Positions 21,741 through 33,747 of a stretch of DNA of 64,000 nucleotides are shown piece after piece (within the stretch, counting starts at the first letter, position 1; the number at the start of each line of letters is the position of its first letter). Source of the DNA: Cristatella mucedo (lineage: Eukaryota; Bryozoa; Phylactolaemata; Cristatellidae). A program made the translations under genes and the position numbers. Where the stretch lies: positions 641,001-705,000 of the forward strand of contig WPIO01000016.1 of the NCBI GenBank assembly GCA_009760855.2, in the 5' to 3' direction. The notes beneath the pieces are model-generated. The model saw nothing but the letters and a program-made list of their open reading frames with translations, was not told the origin of the DNA and ran no database searches.

Positions 21741-22884
21741 TCCTGTCTCTCACTGTCTCTCCATGTCTCTCTCCTCTGTCTCTGTTTCTTTCTCTCGCTT
21801 GCTCTCTTACCTCCACCTTGTAGCTTAGGTCATTCCGCAAAAAATTTGTTCCTATGAGTGGCTATCTCGTGGTTCATAGCAGGCCTCCATGAAAATATAT
21901 TGATGGGAAAATATGTTGTATTGTATTATAAAAACTATACTGTATTTTTTACTATAGCAATATCAGTATATTGTTTTGTCCAAATGAACACTATCTATAC
22001 TATTGCAAAGCTTATGGGGGCAGTTAATTACTAAGCTTTAAGTTTTAACTGCACTTCCCGAGTCCTAAGTCTGACCAAATTTTGTGGATCGCGAACTGCG
22101 TAAGTCAGTGCAGCGAATTTGCTAGAAGCAATTTTATAAATTTGCTTCGATGACAATGACAATGTATTGTAGTGCTTTTTTGACAATGACAATATATTTT
22201 ATTATTGTTAGCTTTGAAAACTGACAATACAATAGCAATGCTATCGTTCCAATGCCCTGTTCATCCCTATTTTCGCAAAGCCGCACAAACTACCGGTCTA
22301 CTAGAGGTATAGAAAGCTCTCTGGTGCATAACTGGATTGAGACCTCAATCTAATTTTAATCCCTTGTCGTCTGCTGGCTGAGCCGCAGAATCCGAAGATG
22401 CTAATCTTCGACCTATCGAGGCTGCTGGAACGACTGCCGGCCGACAGAAGCTCGGAGAACTAGGCGCACACACCTAGCGCACTAGCGTTCGACAACTTTG
22501 TACGCTATAGCACCAGGCGTCGCATGGACAACCCTCAAAGACTGAAGTTGTCCTCGACGGGACTATCAGACGGTCGGATGGTCGGATGGTTGACTTTGAC
22601 CGTAGTGCTTGAATGATAAGCCGCAAGAGGGGGAAGGTCAAGCACGGACCCGCGTGCACTTCCGCGCATAGACTTCCGCTTATAGGCCCGGTCGTTGACG
22701 CTATTCTGCGTGGAGTAGAGTGCAGCTGTAGCCGTCTAGCGCCATTATTGGATCTACGCCAATATTCGGCCGGCGCGAGAAGCCTGCTGGGAAGGGATTA
22801 TCCTGGCGGAACGCGCTGGCTTGCGTCCAATGCAATGCTATCGAGCTCTTCCGCTTGCCACAGCCTAGCCGTAATGCGAAGTAG
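21741..22884. other. No gene recognised
   Basis: AT-rich at 21880-22260, GC-richer after 22390; no family recognised. Confidence 0.5.
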
Positions 22885-23005
22885 AGTGTCTCGGTCTGTA
22901 ACTGTCCACGATGCCACAAAGACTGTGTGCGGATGTTACCAAGGAGAGTTTTGTATGGCTCAAATACTCGAAGCCTAAGCGGCTTTCGGTACTGGCCGTA
23001 TTGCA
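22885..23005 (-). mobile_element. LINE family D tail, diverged
   Basis: GTCTGTAACTGTCCACGATGC, GAGAGTTTTGTATGGCTCAA, AAGCGGCTTTCGGTAC. Confidence 0.55.
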
Positions 23006-23029
23006 GTACGTACGCCGCTACCGGTAACG

Positions 23030-23135
23030 GCTAAAAATAATAATAACAATAAAAATGCACTTGATAAAGCGCCCTCGGAGAACTTAATCTCTCTCTCTCT
23101 CTCTAGGCGCTTTACATTTCCTGCAAAGGAGTAGC
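23030..23135 (-). mobile_element. LINE family C 3' tail
   Basis: GCGCCCTCGGAGAACTTAAT followed by an expanded CT run, TAGGCGCTTTACATT and CTGCAAAGG. Confidence 0.75.
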
Positions 23136-23201
23136 CGATGGAAACTTGGAGCCGCTTTCGCTTGGTGACCTTTGTTAAACCGAGCGGCGAATGTGATATG
23201 A

Positions 23202-24222
23202 TTGTCCTGTTTGAGGTCGAAGTGTCAGGTCAGTGAATTGCTCATTGTTAGTGCGTACAGACATTTACTTTCGCGTATTGCCATGCTCGCTCACGAGCAG
23301 ATAGACCTTTCGACGAGCCGTATGCCCATGACGCTCAAACTTGGCTCTGCCAGCATATCTCCTGTTGAATCAACTCGAGATCTAGGTGTCATGTTCCAAA
23401 GTGACCTCTCGTTAGACGACCGCATCATCTCCACAGCCAAGTCTGCCTTCTTTCAGCTCCATAACATTGCTAAAATTCGGGCTTGTTTAGATAAGGTTAC
23501 CACGTCTAAGTTGGTCCATGCATTTGTGACATCCCGTCTTGACTTATGTACCTCACTGCTTGCTGGCCTACCTGCACGTGCAATCAAGCGATTACAGCTG
23601 GTGCAAAACTCTGTAGCTAGGCATGTCAGTCGTGATTGTCGCAGTTGCCACAGCACACCACTTCTCGCCGACCTGCACTGGTTACCAGTCATGCAACGGA
23701 TCGACTTCAAGGTTTTGTCGCTCACTTTTAGGTCACTTCATTCTTCGGCTCCAGCCTATCTCTCAAACCTACTCCCCCACCAGGCCAAGCATCGTACCAC
23801 CCGCTTTTTGGAATCCAACAGTCTACCAATACCTCGTGCAAACCTCAAATCCTTTGGAGACCGTGCATTTAGTTCGTATGCTCTCAAAGCCTGGAACTCC
23901 CTCCCGACTTGTGTCAGAACATCCCCTGACTTGACCATATTTACAAAGAACTTAAAAGCACACCTATTTAGGACAGCATTTAGTAGGTTCCTGTGATTCG
24001 TCCTTGATTTGCCTATGCGTGCGGACATTGTGCATGCTGCCACTAACCACACTTGCATGCTGACCCTGTGCATGTCACCCCTAACTATTTTATTCATGTT
24101 TATCAAGCATGATATTACTCATTATTCAATCGTGCTTCCCTTTGCAGCAAATGTAAAGCGCCTAGAAAGAGATTGAGTTCTCAGAGGGCGCTTTATCAAA
24201 TGCATTATTATTATTGTTATGC
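23202..24222 (+). mobile_element. L2-like LINE (family C), longest copy: reverse transcriptase C-terminus and 3' end
   Basis: A 264-residue frame carries the L2/CR1 C-terminal block: DLGVMFQSDLSLDD, AFVTSRLDLCTSLLAGLP, RLQLVQNSVAR, LHWLPVMQRIDFKVLSLTFR, LKSFGDRAFSSYALKAWNSLP. It ends at a stop near 23994, then a 3' UTR, a hairpin (GCGCC...GAGGGCGC around 24160-24190) and (ATT)n. 5' truncated. The reference copy for this family here. Confidence 0.85.
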
Positions 24223-24339
24223 TTTGGCTTGAGCAATTCCCACAGTATATTCAAATCGATTTAGTCGGCATCACTTTAACGTATATCACTTACAAGTGCA
24301 CTTAATTGGTACCCTTCCAGCTAATTTTGGAACCCCCGG

Positions 24340-24625
24340 CTTCTGTTCAGTTCTGTGCTGTACACTGCTGCACCAGTTTGAGCCTCCTCGTGCCCCTAGG
24401 TCATCTATAGACAGTACATTAGCTGTTTCATTCTTCCTCTTCAAGACCGCTGGCGACAGAAGCTTTTGCTGTGCAGGTTCTAGGCTGTGGAACTCACTTC
24501 CGCGATTCATACTCGACGACACATACTCTCCTGTTGTGGCGAACCCTTTGTTCAGCTGTCCTTCATTGCTAATAACTACCTTAACTGCCCGCCTGACTAT
24601 TTTTTTGGAATAAGCTACCTTTTGC
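24340..24625 (+). mobile_element. LINE family D coding relic
   Basis: Encodes FEPPRAPRSSIDSTLAVSF and GDRSFCCAGSRLWNSLPRF. Confidence 0.7.
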
Positions 24626-24689
24626 TATTTCTCCGTTCTCTGTTGTATTTGTCGTCTGGCTGTTCTCTTGGCAGTTTCCACCACCTGCA

Positions 24690-24745
24690 CTGATTAGAGA
24701 TTGAGTTCTCTGAGGGCGCTTTATCAAGTGCATTATTGTTATAAT
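24690..24745 (+). mobile_element. LINE family C-type tail after a family D fragment
   Basis: GATTAGAGATTGAGTTCTCT and GAGGGCGCTTTATCAAGTGC then ATT; lacks the usual 3' UTR. Confidence 0.55.
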
Positions 24746-25655
24746 TACTATTAGCTAAGAAATGATTAGTGCCGCTTCTACGGTCGCCGATCATCGAATC
24801 GGAGCATTGCATTAGCCCGCCCAAGTGACTACTTTTTGCATTTTCGGGGGCGTCCTTCAGCTTGGCCCAAAATGGGAGAGTAGAAAAAAAGGAGAGAATC
24901 CTCCAAAGAATGAGAGCTCCGAAAAAAAATGATGAGAGCCCAAAATGAGAGCTCAGCACTCGCGCGTGCACGAGGAGCGAGGCACGAGGCGGAGCGTCGA
25001 AGCGCGAGCGCAGCAAAGCAACGGTGCCACGAAGATTGTGGCAGTACTTGAGATCACTAGCGGTCACTGAACTATAAAGCGTCGGAGCCGGATATGTCAT
25101 GATATAAATTTGGGCGGTATAACAAGTCCAATTCAAGACTCGGTTTGTCAGGTGAACAGTCAGGTGTTTGGCTGTGAGTCGGAAAGTTTTACTCTAGACC
25201 TTGAGCATGGCAGTTTCGCTTTGGGCTTCGGAGTCATTTTATGCGATGGTCGATGCTGTACTCTTGTCTCTCTCTGTGGCTATGGCATAGTCTGGTCTAC
25301 ATTAACTACATGGACTGGCTGATCTCAGTAGACTTATTTAGAGCAAGCGCAACGTGCACTCCCGCTTTGCAGGTGTCCGAATTCCTATTGAAAAAGGTTG
25401 CTCCTTAAATCCCTGTCAGGCGAGACGCCGCTGGAGTCATGCTGCCTTTTTGTCCAGCAGCCTTTGTGTGACACAAGAAGCTGCTTCCTAGCGCACGGAA
25501 AATTAATGGCCCAATAATGGCTCATTAAGTCGCAGGAAACTCACCCAGGCAAAGGACGGAAAAAGGAAGCTGCACCTGGAGGGTTTGGGGACCGGTCTAG
25601 GTTTCGCTCAGCTGTCTTTTTGTCGTAGACTTTAGGATTTTGGGTTACTCTTGGT

Positions 25656-25822
25656 GTGCCGTGATGGCACACTGGGTAAAGCGGTTGCTTTTCACGATCT
25701 CGGTTCCGAGGTCGTGGGTTCGAATGCTGCGGTGGGCAATCCTTTATTGCCGCTGCAAGCGGTGGGGATAGCCGTAAAGGCTCTTCTGTCGCTATACAAA
25801 AGAGGCCGCTAAATTAGCTAGT
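25656..25822 (+). mobile_element. SINE-B (tRNA-derived, different tail)
   Basis: GTGATGGCACACTGGGTAAAG, GTCGTGGGTTCGAATGCTGC, TATTGCCGCTGCAAGCGG, GGCTCTTCTGTCGCTATAC, AGGCCGCTAAATTAGCT. Confidence 0.8.
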
Positions 25823-26823
25823 ATTATTGTTGTATGTTTTCGGGGTTTACGGTCTGTGGTTTAATGGTTAGATTTTGTATTTTTTGGGCTTGATTTCCGA
25901 GGTTTAGAGTTTAGTTCTGAGGATTTAGGGCTCAGTAGTTAGGTCTATATATTTGTCTATATATTTGATATATTTTCGGTGCACTTTGAACCGAGTCTAG
26001 TCTTACATGCAATGTAAATTTCAGCTTTTCGTTGACGATTTGAGGATGATTTGCAGTGGATTAAAGTGGATTGTGGCATCTGCCCAGGATGTTTTATGCT
26101 ATTGCCGGGCATTGCCAAAGTGCGTCGATCAAGAATTTTTTGAATTTACATGGATGTGCACATAACACGGCGTGCTTTAATATGCAATACAGCCTAAGCT
26201 CGGCTCGAGTCTATTTCTAGTCGTTCAGGGGCGGATACGGCTGATCGCAGTGGATTGTGGTAGTTTCCCTGGCCGTCGCAGTCGCATTAAAGCTTATTGC
26301 ATGAAAACACTCACGCCAATACAAGTGAAATTTTCCGAGTACAATAGCCACGCAGTGTACTGTCATATGCAACGAAACAAGCAACTTTGTTTCGTTTAGT
26401 AGTGGAATGCAGTGGATTTCGTCGGATCGTGGTATTGGCCGGGGCCTCTGTAATCTATTTCAATGGACTTCGTGAGAACCAGTGTACAAAGTTGCACGAA
26501 ATACCGGGGGTACACTTTAAATATATCGCAGTTTTTATATTCTAAACTTTATGGAGCTTTGCAAAGTTGATTTTTGGTGAATTTTCGGGGCCTAAAGTAC
26601 ATGGCGGGATTGCTGGATAGGCCTCCGTCTTTGCAGCCCATTTGCACGAGTGAGCGAGGCATACTGGCCTTGAATATCATGGGTGCACAAAATCGATGGT
26701 GTACTACAATATACACATAACTTTAAGCTAGGCAACGCTGATGTACTGAAGTTTCGTGCAATTAGAATGGGTTGTGAAAGATATCGGCGGATTTCGGCAT
26801 TACAGTGAACCCCTGTAAGTAAC
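25823..26823. repeat. Degenerate ~180-bp tandem units with a GCAGTGGATT core
   Basis: GCAGTGGATTAAAGTGGATTG (26055), GCAGTGGATTGTGGTAG (26240) and GCAGTGGATTTCGTCGG (26410) recur with similar spacing. A related motif lies near 46250. Confidence 0.4.
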
Positions 26824-26990
26824 TGGGCCGTCATAGCCCAGGAGGTAATGTGCTCGCTCTTCACGACCGAGGTTATGGGTTCGAACTCTGCATTTGGGCG
26901 ATTCTTTATTGCCAACTGCAAGCGGCGGTGATAGCCGATGACGGTCTTCTGCGGCTATACAAATGAGGCTGTTAAATCAGCTAAGAATTT
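26824..26990 (+). mobile_element. SINE-B
   Basis: CCGTCATAGCCCAGGAGG, TTATGGGTTCGAACTCTGC, TGCGGCTATACAAATGAGGC, GGCTGTTAAATCAGCT. Confidence 0.75.
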
Positions 26991-27079
26991 TTTAACGCCT
27001 GCCTGTAAATAGGAGAATTGCGAAAGCATGTAGATATGAGTCACACAGATAGGGTCCCCTATGCGGGTGCTTTGCTAAT

Positions 27080-27087
27080 CACTAAAA
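27080..27087 (+). repeat. Target-site duplication (left) of the SPIN-like element
   Basis: CACTAAAA, identical to 27566-27573. Confidence 0.9.
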
Positions 27088-27565
27088 CAGTGGTTCTCAA
27101 CCTTCCTAATGCTGCGACCCTTTAATACAGTTCCTCGTGTTACGGCGACCCCCAATCATACAATTATTTTCGTTGCTACTTCATAACAGTAATTTTGCTA
27201 CTATGAATCGTAATGTGAACATTTGATATGCAGGATATATATTTTCCTTGTTTCAAATTGAACTTAATTAAAACATCGTGATTAATCACAAAGCCATACG
27301 CAATTATAGATTTTGAAGTATTCATTTCTAATTACAAATAACCTGGCCAATAATTCCGCCGGCGTTTCAATGCAATCACGCCGCGTACTCGTGGACGTAT
27401 GTGCATGTGGGCAGACCCGTTTAGAGATGCCAGATGGCACGGAGCAGGAGTCTCGGTTCCAAAGACCGTCGGTAATTCGTGTTTTCCGACGGTCTTTGCC
27501 GACCCGTGTGAAAGAATCGTTCAACCACAAACGCGTGGCGACACACTTTTGGTTGGGAACCGCTG
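27088..27565 (+). mobile_element. SPIN/OC1-like non-autonomous hAT transposon, complete
   Basis: Seen: terminal inverted repeats CAGTGGTTCTCAACC at the 5' end and GGTTGGGAACCGCTG at the 3' end, flanked by a perfect 8-bp duplication CACTAAAA (27080-27087 and 27566-27573), the hAT signature. Known: the first ~160 bases (GCGACCCTTTAATACAGTTC, CGTTGCTACTTCATAACAG, GAATCGTAATGTGAACAT) and the last ~110 bases (GTGTTTTCCGACGGTCTTTG, GTGAAAGAATCGTTC) closely resemble the SPIN/OposCharlie1 elements described from tetrapods and a few invertebrates. No transposase frame, so a MITE-like derivative. Family assignment is from memory of the consensus. Confidence 0.85.
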
Positions 27566-27573
27566 CACTAAAA
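27566..27573 (+). repeat. Target-site duplication (right) of the SPIN-like element
   Basis: CACTAAAA, identical to 27080-27087. Confidence 0.9.
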
Positions 27574-27857
27574 CATGAGTGGCTGGGTGCGACGCTCGGC
27601 AGCCTGCAACAGTCGGGCGCAGAGCGTCCGGGCGCTGCGTTCAGCTCGACTCACAGGCTAATCGCTACTTGCACACACGCTCACGCGAGAGCCCCCAGAG
27701 GGCGGGCCTCGGAGTAGGTCCGGCAAGGCTTTTACTGTGAGGCGATCGCTCCCCCTGCATCGCAATCTCGGCCACGTTGGTCTGGGCTCCGTACGTAGCC
27801 TCAATATAGTGACAGGGACGCAGCCCGGCCTCCAGCCCAAGTACAGCCCAAGCTAGG

Positions 27858-28115
27858 CGTCCAAACAGCGGCAGCAACGGGCACAGCTTCGCTCAATGGC
27901 TGCCGGCAGACAGTGAACAGCCGGGACATGCGAGCTTTGATGCAGTCCGGCGTTATGAGAGCAAGTCCAAGCTTGCCCGAGCTGCTACACGTCCAAGCGG
28001 CAGCGGCACTGCGTAGTTTTGCTCAATGGCTGCCGGCAGAACGCAAACAGCTGCGACGTGTTAGCCTTTAGGCACACGTCGAGTATCGATCGGCCAATCG
28101 CCCACCCCTACGAAG
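27858..28115. repeat. Imperfect tandem duplication, ~130-bp unit
   Basis: CGTCCAAACAGCGGCAGC and GCTCAATGGCTGCCGGCAGA of the first unit recur as CGTCCAAGCGGCAGCGGC and GCTCAATGGCTGCCGGCAGA about 130 bases on. Confidence 0.75.
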
Positions 28116-30439
28116 TAAAACGTCCAGGCAGGCTTCGAGGATCGGGAGACAACTCTAATAGAGTCCTGTATAAAGGGAGGGAGAGTGGGCAACTGTAGAT
28201 ACCCTAAAAAGCCCATAAGCTATTTCACGAGCATACCTGCAGGTCTATCCTACGACCAGGGTCAGGGTCAACGAAGCGCCAACCTCTTGCCCAAGTTTGG
28301 GATCCGATGAGCAGCCGCTCGCCGATTGGTTGTCGGTAAGGTGTTTCTTCAGGGAGAGGTCACTGACTGGCTTAAAGCGACGTCGCGGCCCCCTCCCGCC
28401 CCCCCCCCCGAGCACGGTCACCATAGCTGCAGCCGGGACAGAACCGCAACCTTGCCAACGAATCTAGCAGGTTAGTTGGCACTGCTTATTTGCTGGTTTC
28501 TACCCGGGGATTACCACAGGCACACGGTGTAGGATGATGTGCTTAGTGGCTGCGGCTGCCGAAAGCTAACGAATCGGCAATTTTTTGACCTGACGCATGT
28601 CGCATATCAGCATGTAGGCTACTAGACTCGAGATGGGTCCAAACTGCGCATCCAGGGTCCAGCTCCGAGCTTAGTGGTGTGGGAGATTCGGAACGCGTCG
28701 CCGTCATCGTGGGAAGTGGCGATAGAATCGGTGCCAGTCAGCCATGGATCAGCCCAGAGTGCCGAATGTCGCAGAAGACTAACGTTTCCAGTGCGACTCC
28801 GGCGGTGCTTTATAGAGTGGCCGAGCCTTTATAGTCATCGCCTGGCTAATCGACTAGCCGGCAATTGCCTCGTCATTTTGAAAGAGCTACCCATTAGCCT
28901 GCATCAGTTACTGTGCCGCAAGTCGTTAACCTGTCACGAGACTAGGTCGTGAATCACTAAGGTTGTAGAAATTTAGCTGCATACGTGTTGTATGCTGGAA
29001 AAAGTCGTTTCGTTTATCCAAGATCTCCAAGATGGCAGCAGCTCTAATGCTCAGGAGTGCCAAGTGTCCACTGTGACCAATGGATACCGCTGAAAATGGC
29101 CGCTGGGGCAAATGTCCGTGTTCTCCGAATCCGATAGCCACCGCGAGGCAGATACCGGACCGACTAGAGAGCTGTTTCTGGGCAAGAGCAGGGCAGCAGC
29201 CCACGAAATTCGCCACTCGCATTCGGCCACTGCTCTCGCTGGAGCCGAAAGGGCTAGCAAGACGGGGGTGCTGTCTCACTGTTTGTCTGACTAGCGTTGC
29301 ATGGTTGAAGGCATTGCCAGCATACTGTTTAGAGCTCCGGCTTTGTCTGCGAGGACAATCGGGCTCATGCCTAGTCCGGTGTGAGCCGCCCCCCACTTCA
29401 AGGCAGGCGTTTGCTTGAACTACAGTTTTCTAGAGGCTCGTCACCACCGATCAGTAGGCATTCGTGCATAGCAGGTGCCATGTGCAAAGCAGGTGCAATG
29501 CATTGCAGGCATCGTGCACAGCAGCCGCCATGACTGGTAGTGTGTAGCTGCCAGCTGACCACTACGATTGCCTGCATCGAGTTGTGCTGCACGGAGCTCA
29601 CCTCCTGCAGCCTTAATTACGTCACGTGTACCCAGCCTCATTTAAAGTTAGGGCCTGTTGCATAAAAGTAGAAGTAGTAGTCACACATCTTCATGGAGGC
29701 TGTACTAAAATGATACGGCTTTGGAGCCATTCACGGCATGCACTGTACGCAGGATAGTGTAGGTGGGCTACGATGCTTTAATAAATAGTACCAAGTTATA
29801 ACAGTGTATTACGCAAAGCAACAACTAGATTTTCATCGTTTTGATAGTGTAGGTGGGCTAGGATACTGGGCAGCCTGGCCAAAAGCTTACCTACGGCGAT
29901 TCGGCCACAGAGTAAGAAGGTTCCGCTGAAGGTCGCTGGCGTCTCGGACGAGACATCGGTGCAGCTGTAGCAGTGGAGCCGGATACCTGCACTCACGACC
30001 TTTCTACCACGACCTTTCCAGCAGGTTAGAGGTCATAGGTGAAGCTCCCCATACAGCTTCAAATCTTCCATCTATTAAAAGGAAATAGCACAGCATCGAG
30101 AATAAATCTCTTTCTTGACTCATGGCAGGCATTGTAGAATGCCAACTGATCAGTAGTAATGGAGTGTAAAATGTGTGCAGGGCGTCATATAAAGGACCTC
30201 TGGACGGAAGAAATACTGAAAGAACTGATAGATAGTGATGCCAAAGTGGGATCGTGCAAATGAAGCTTGATATATAATTTTCATCGAATTCATTCTGATT
30301 ATGTACTAGGTGTAGCGTCCTGTTGTTGTGTTAGCATGCGGTTTTTTAACGTACCTGTAGGGGCACTGGTGCTTTTTTACATGTGTGCAGGGTTCACGAC
30401 ACTTTGCAGAGTGCTAAAATATAGCTGACCAAGTGTACA
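28116..30439. other. No gene recognised
   Basis: Frames up to 156 residues (28926-29396 minus) match nothing; no repeat family seen except a short GTGTAGGTGGGCTA motif repeated at 29757 and 29848. Confidence 0.5.
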
Positions 30440-31055
30440 TTGCTGCACCGAGCCACTAGGACACTGCAGCTGGCGATGAAGAAGGCTGCAAGGCTAGTTC
30501 ACAAGTCACAGAGGTTTAACCGCGTGTCTCCTTTGCTGAGAAAAGCTTGGGTGGCAGCCGGTTGATCAACGGATGCAGAGAACAGTTTTTACGCTCACCA
30601 ACAAGGCCAAGGCCGCGGCCTGGCTCGCTTGTATCGAACTGAACTGCTGTACCAGCGTCAGCCTCCTCGTGCCCTCAGGTCCTCTGCGGACAATACATTA
30701 GCTGTTTCATCCCTCTGCTTACAGATGACCAAAGATTTTGTTCTGCAGGCCCTAGGCTGTGGAACTCACTTCCATAATTCTTGAGCAACGACAACTTCTC
30801 TCCTGCTGCCAACCATGGCACATCCTTTTCAGCCGTCCTGAACTGCTACTTCCTTGCTACTCACCCCTCAACTGCTCTCCTGACTCAGCTATGCTTGTCA
30901 CGTTTTCTTCGTTGCGCGAGATGAAGTCTGTGGGCTACCGACGGCATACCGAAAACCGCACAGGCTTTGAGTGTGCTATACAAAGCTCTACTGTGTAACA
31001 AATACACAATCTATGTGGCTTTGTGGAGTTACAGAGGTAGATACATACTAAAAAT
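30440..31055 (+). mobile_element. LINE family D, longest 3' copy
   Basis: Frames encode MKKAARLVHKSQRFNRVSPLL, PPRALRSSADNTLAVS and, after frameshifts, the usual end and tail (CTTTGTGGAGTTACAGAGG). It shows that family D extends into the reverse-transcriptase C-terminal region. Confidence 0.7.
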
Positions 31056-31649
31056 TGCCACAAAAATGATGCAAGAAAGAGCAGACCTACAAAAAGTTGA
31101 CGTATCCTGCTGTAGCTCATAATAGCTAGGTAAGCGGCGAGTCACGTGATGTGAGTTTCTCGATTTTGCTCAATACTTTATCGTCAGTCATCAGAGATAA
31201 AGTGTTTTGGCAACCGATTTTACACTAAAGCCTGATGCGGATTTGAGTAAGCAGGAACCTCATCAAGTGATGGCTGGCTTAGTCCAGGCGGGGTTGCAGG
31301 TTGCAATTCGCGCACATTTCATGTATATCTGTATAACATGTCTATATCTATATCGGTATCTTTAACAGCGTTAATGACCTGCAGGAAAAGAGCAACAGTA
31401 TAAAGGCCTTTCATAAAAGTCATAAGTGTCGATCGGAGTGTAAGCATTAGAAAGAGAAGTCAATCTATTGTCACGATGAGTATAAGATGGATGTTGAGGA
31501 AGTTTGTAAAGGTGGAAGAATGTGAAAATTAAATTAAAAACGAAAATTACGAAGGGACGACAATACGAAGGAAGAAGGATAAATAATATTGATAAAATGA
31601 TAAAATAATTTATTATAATAATTATAGTAATATAAATAACACAGCAGCC

Positions 31650-32250
31650 GTCCCACGCCTCTTTTCACCTCAACTTTGGCGGCTTCACTCAAGCGGGTTC
31701 TTTCAAATACATTATTTAAAACGTTGATCGAGATAGTGAAAATGATAAAGCGCGCTCGGTTTTCTGAGGCATTTATACACCCCTGTATTAAAATTAAAAT
31801 TACTGTAGTTGCGGACTGTAGGCTTACGTGTTTGAGCACCCAGCAAATCTTTCGACGCCCGATGCAGCCTAGCGACCACTCCTTGGGCGTGGCCAAGAAT
31901 GTTTTTCCAAAAAATCAGGTGTTCTGAAACCAAGCCAATCGGAGCGTTATGTTCATTGATTGGCTATAATATCCTCTAAATATATAATTTAATGTAGGAT
32001 AATATGATCTTTTTAGCGTCTATATGTCTAATTTTCTCTTACTTTGTCTAATAAACGGGGTAATATGAATGTAATAGTGACTAAAAAGGTGTTAGTTCAT
32101 ATCCAGAAAGCTCTAATAGTGTTAAAAACCGTACTTAGAAGGTCGCGAACAGGTTTTCTATGCTCTAACTAAGAAAATGTGTGATATTTAAATAAAGAAT
32201 CGCACTTAGCGAAAATTCACTTATTGTGGTAGAGTGTGTAACTGAATAAC
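31650..32250 (+). mobile_element. Second, diverged copy of the pogo-like element
   Basis: Aligns in reverse orientation with 13146-13792: TTGTGGTAGAGTGTGTAACT matches its left end, AATGTAATAGTGACTAAAAA and GTTAAAAACCGTACTTAGAAG its next section, and ATACACCCCTGTATTAAAATT plus TGGCGGCTTCACTC its right end. The centres differ. Termini are degenerate. Confidence 0.55.
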
Positions 32251-32281
32251 CGCCATAAACAAGTGACGACTTCACATATAT

Positions 32282-32395
32282 AATTAATTTGAATAACACT
32301 TTAGGATAACGAAATCTCTATTCACGCGCTTCAAGCATGCCGCGGGGCTTGAGCCCACGACCTCGGTCATCGAATGCAACAACGTTGACCTTAGC
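32282..32395 (-). mobile_element. SINE-A, partial
   Basis: CGCGCTTCAAGCATGCCGCG and GGGGCTTGAGCCCACGACCTC; the tail is degraded. Confidence 0.55.
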
Positions 32396-32791
32396 TGTCA
32401 AACGCTTGCACCTTTACAGCCAAGCATGCATCTATATGAAGTATAACGTATTTTCTGAGGAATTGAGGAAAGATGCTGCTGATTTCACAGCTTGAAATAT
32501 GTAGTCGAACAATAAGGATCAGCATACAATGTTCCACCAGACTTTATGCTGTTTATCGATGCAATTAATTGAATATAAAATTGTAGCCACTAAAGGGACT
32601 CCTAAAGAGACTGCAACAGCCTGAGCCGTGCAATGTTGCAACCGGCGATCTGGCTACTGTCTTTCGAGTGGAAAAACAGTATGCATAGTTAAAAATACAT
32701 TTGGCACGTTTCTGCTAATGGTGCGACGCTAAATTTTATCCTCAGGGTCAACACCAACCAACTTAATACAATATATTAAATAATATGTAGG

Positions 32792-32960
32792 CTAATTTAA
32801 CAGCCTCTTTTATATAGCGGCAGAAGAGTCTTGACGGCTATCACAACGGCTTGCAGGGGCAACAGAGGCTCGCACGTCAAAGGATTCGAACTCACGACCT
32901 CGGGACCCAAGTCTTTAAAATAAACCACCCTACTTAATGTGCCATCACGGCTCACCGACT
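32792..32960 (-). mobile_element. SINE-B
   Basis: TTTAACAGCCTCTTTTATATAG tail, GGCTTGCAGGGGCAACAGAG, GATTCGAACTCACGACCTCG box B, GCCATCACGGCTCACCG head. Confidence 0.75.
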
Positions 32961-32964
32961 TATA

Positions 32965-33345
32965 TAATAATGTAATAATATATTATATGATATTATTAAC
33001 ATAATATATATATATATTATAATTACATATAATGTAATATATATGTATATATACATTTAACATGTATATATACATATAAAATATATATGTCTATATACAT
33101 ATTATAAATATATGTATGCATATCATATTATAACTATAATATGCTAAAATTATAATATATATATAATATAATATAATATAAATATATAATTATATAATTA
33201 TATATATATATATATATATACAATTTATATATAATATATTATACATGAATATATATATATATATTATATATATACATATTCTTTTTATAACATATATATA
33301 TATAATTATGTATTAATTACATAATATAATTACATAATGTTACTA
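32965..33345. repeat. AT-rich (TA-dominated) tract
   Basis: Nearly pure A/T, many TATATA runs, 400-780 bases upstream of the TRIM-RLR start. Confidence 0.9.
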
Positions 33346-33747
33346 CATGTCATTGCCATGAACCTCGAATCTTGGGCTGCAGCGTAGCTGGATTCCTTTT
33401 GGTGAACCTTGAACCTTGGCCTGCAATACGGCTAGCTTTCTTTTGGTGGGCTACCTGCTTACCGCGGCAACATAAGTATTTTCTATGCCGCAGAACTGCA
33501 TTCCTCTCTTAACTTTTGAGTAAAATCTGAGGTCGGTGCATCCTACTTTCTGTTCTTTTGAATGCAATCAAGAATTGCAACCGGTTTGTTCTCCATCTTA
33601 CGCAGTCTTTGCCAAGGTTTCTCTATTCGATGGCACACTGACTGCACCATAGTGTGCCAACTCGGTGACAAGAAGATTGGGCTCAATAGCTAAAGAATTA
33701 TTGCCCTCTAATATTGTGGTGTGACTCAGTTTCAGGTACCAGATTCG
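33346..33747 (+). promoter_or_regulatory. 5' flank of the TRIM-RLR gene
   Basis: Contains an imperfect ~45-bp duplication (CTTGGGCTGCAGCG... at 33372 and CTTGGCCTGCAATACGG... at 33415). No TATA box or splice donor is clear, so whether an upstream exon exists is open. Confidence 0.3.
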
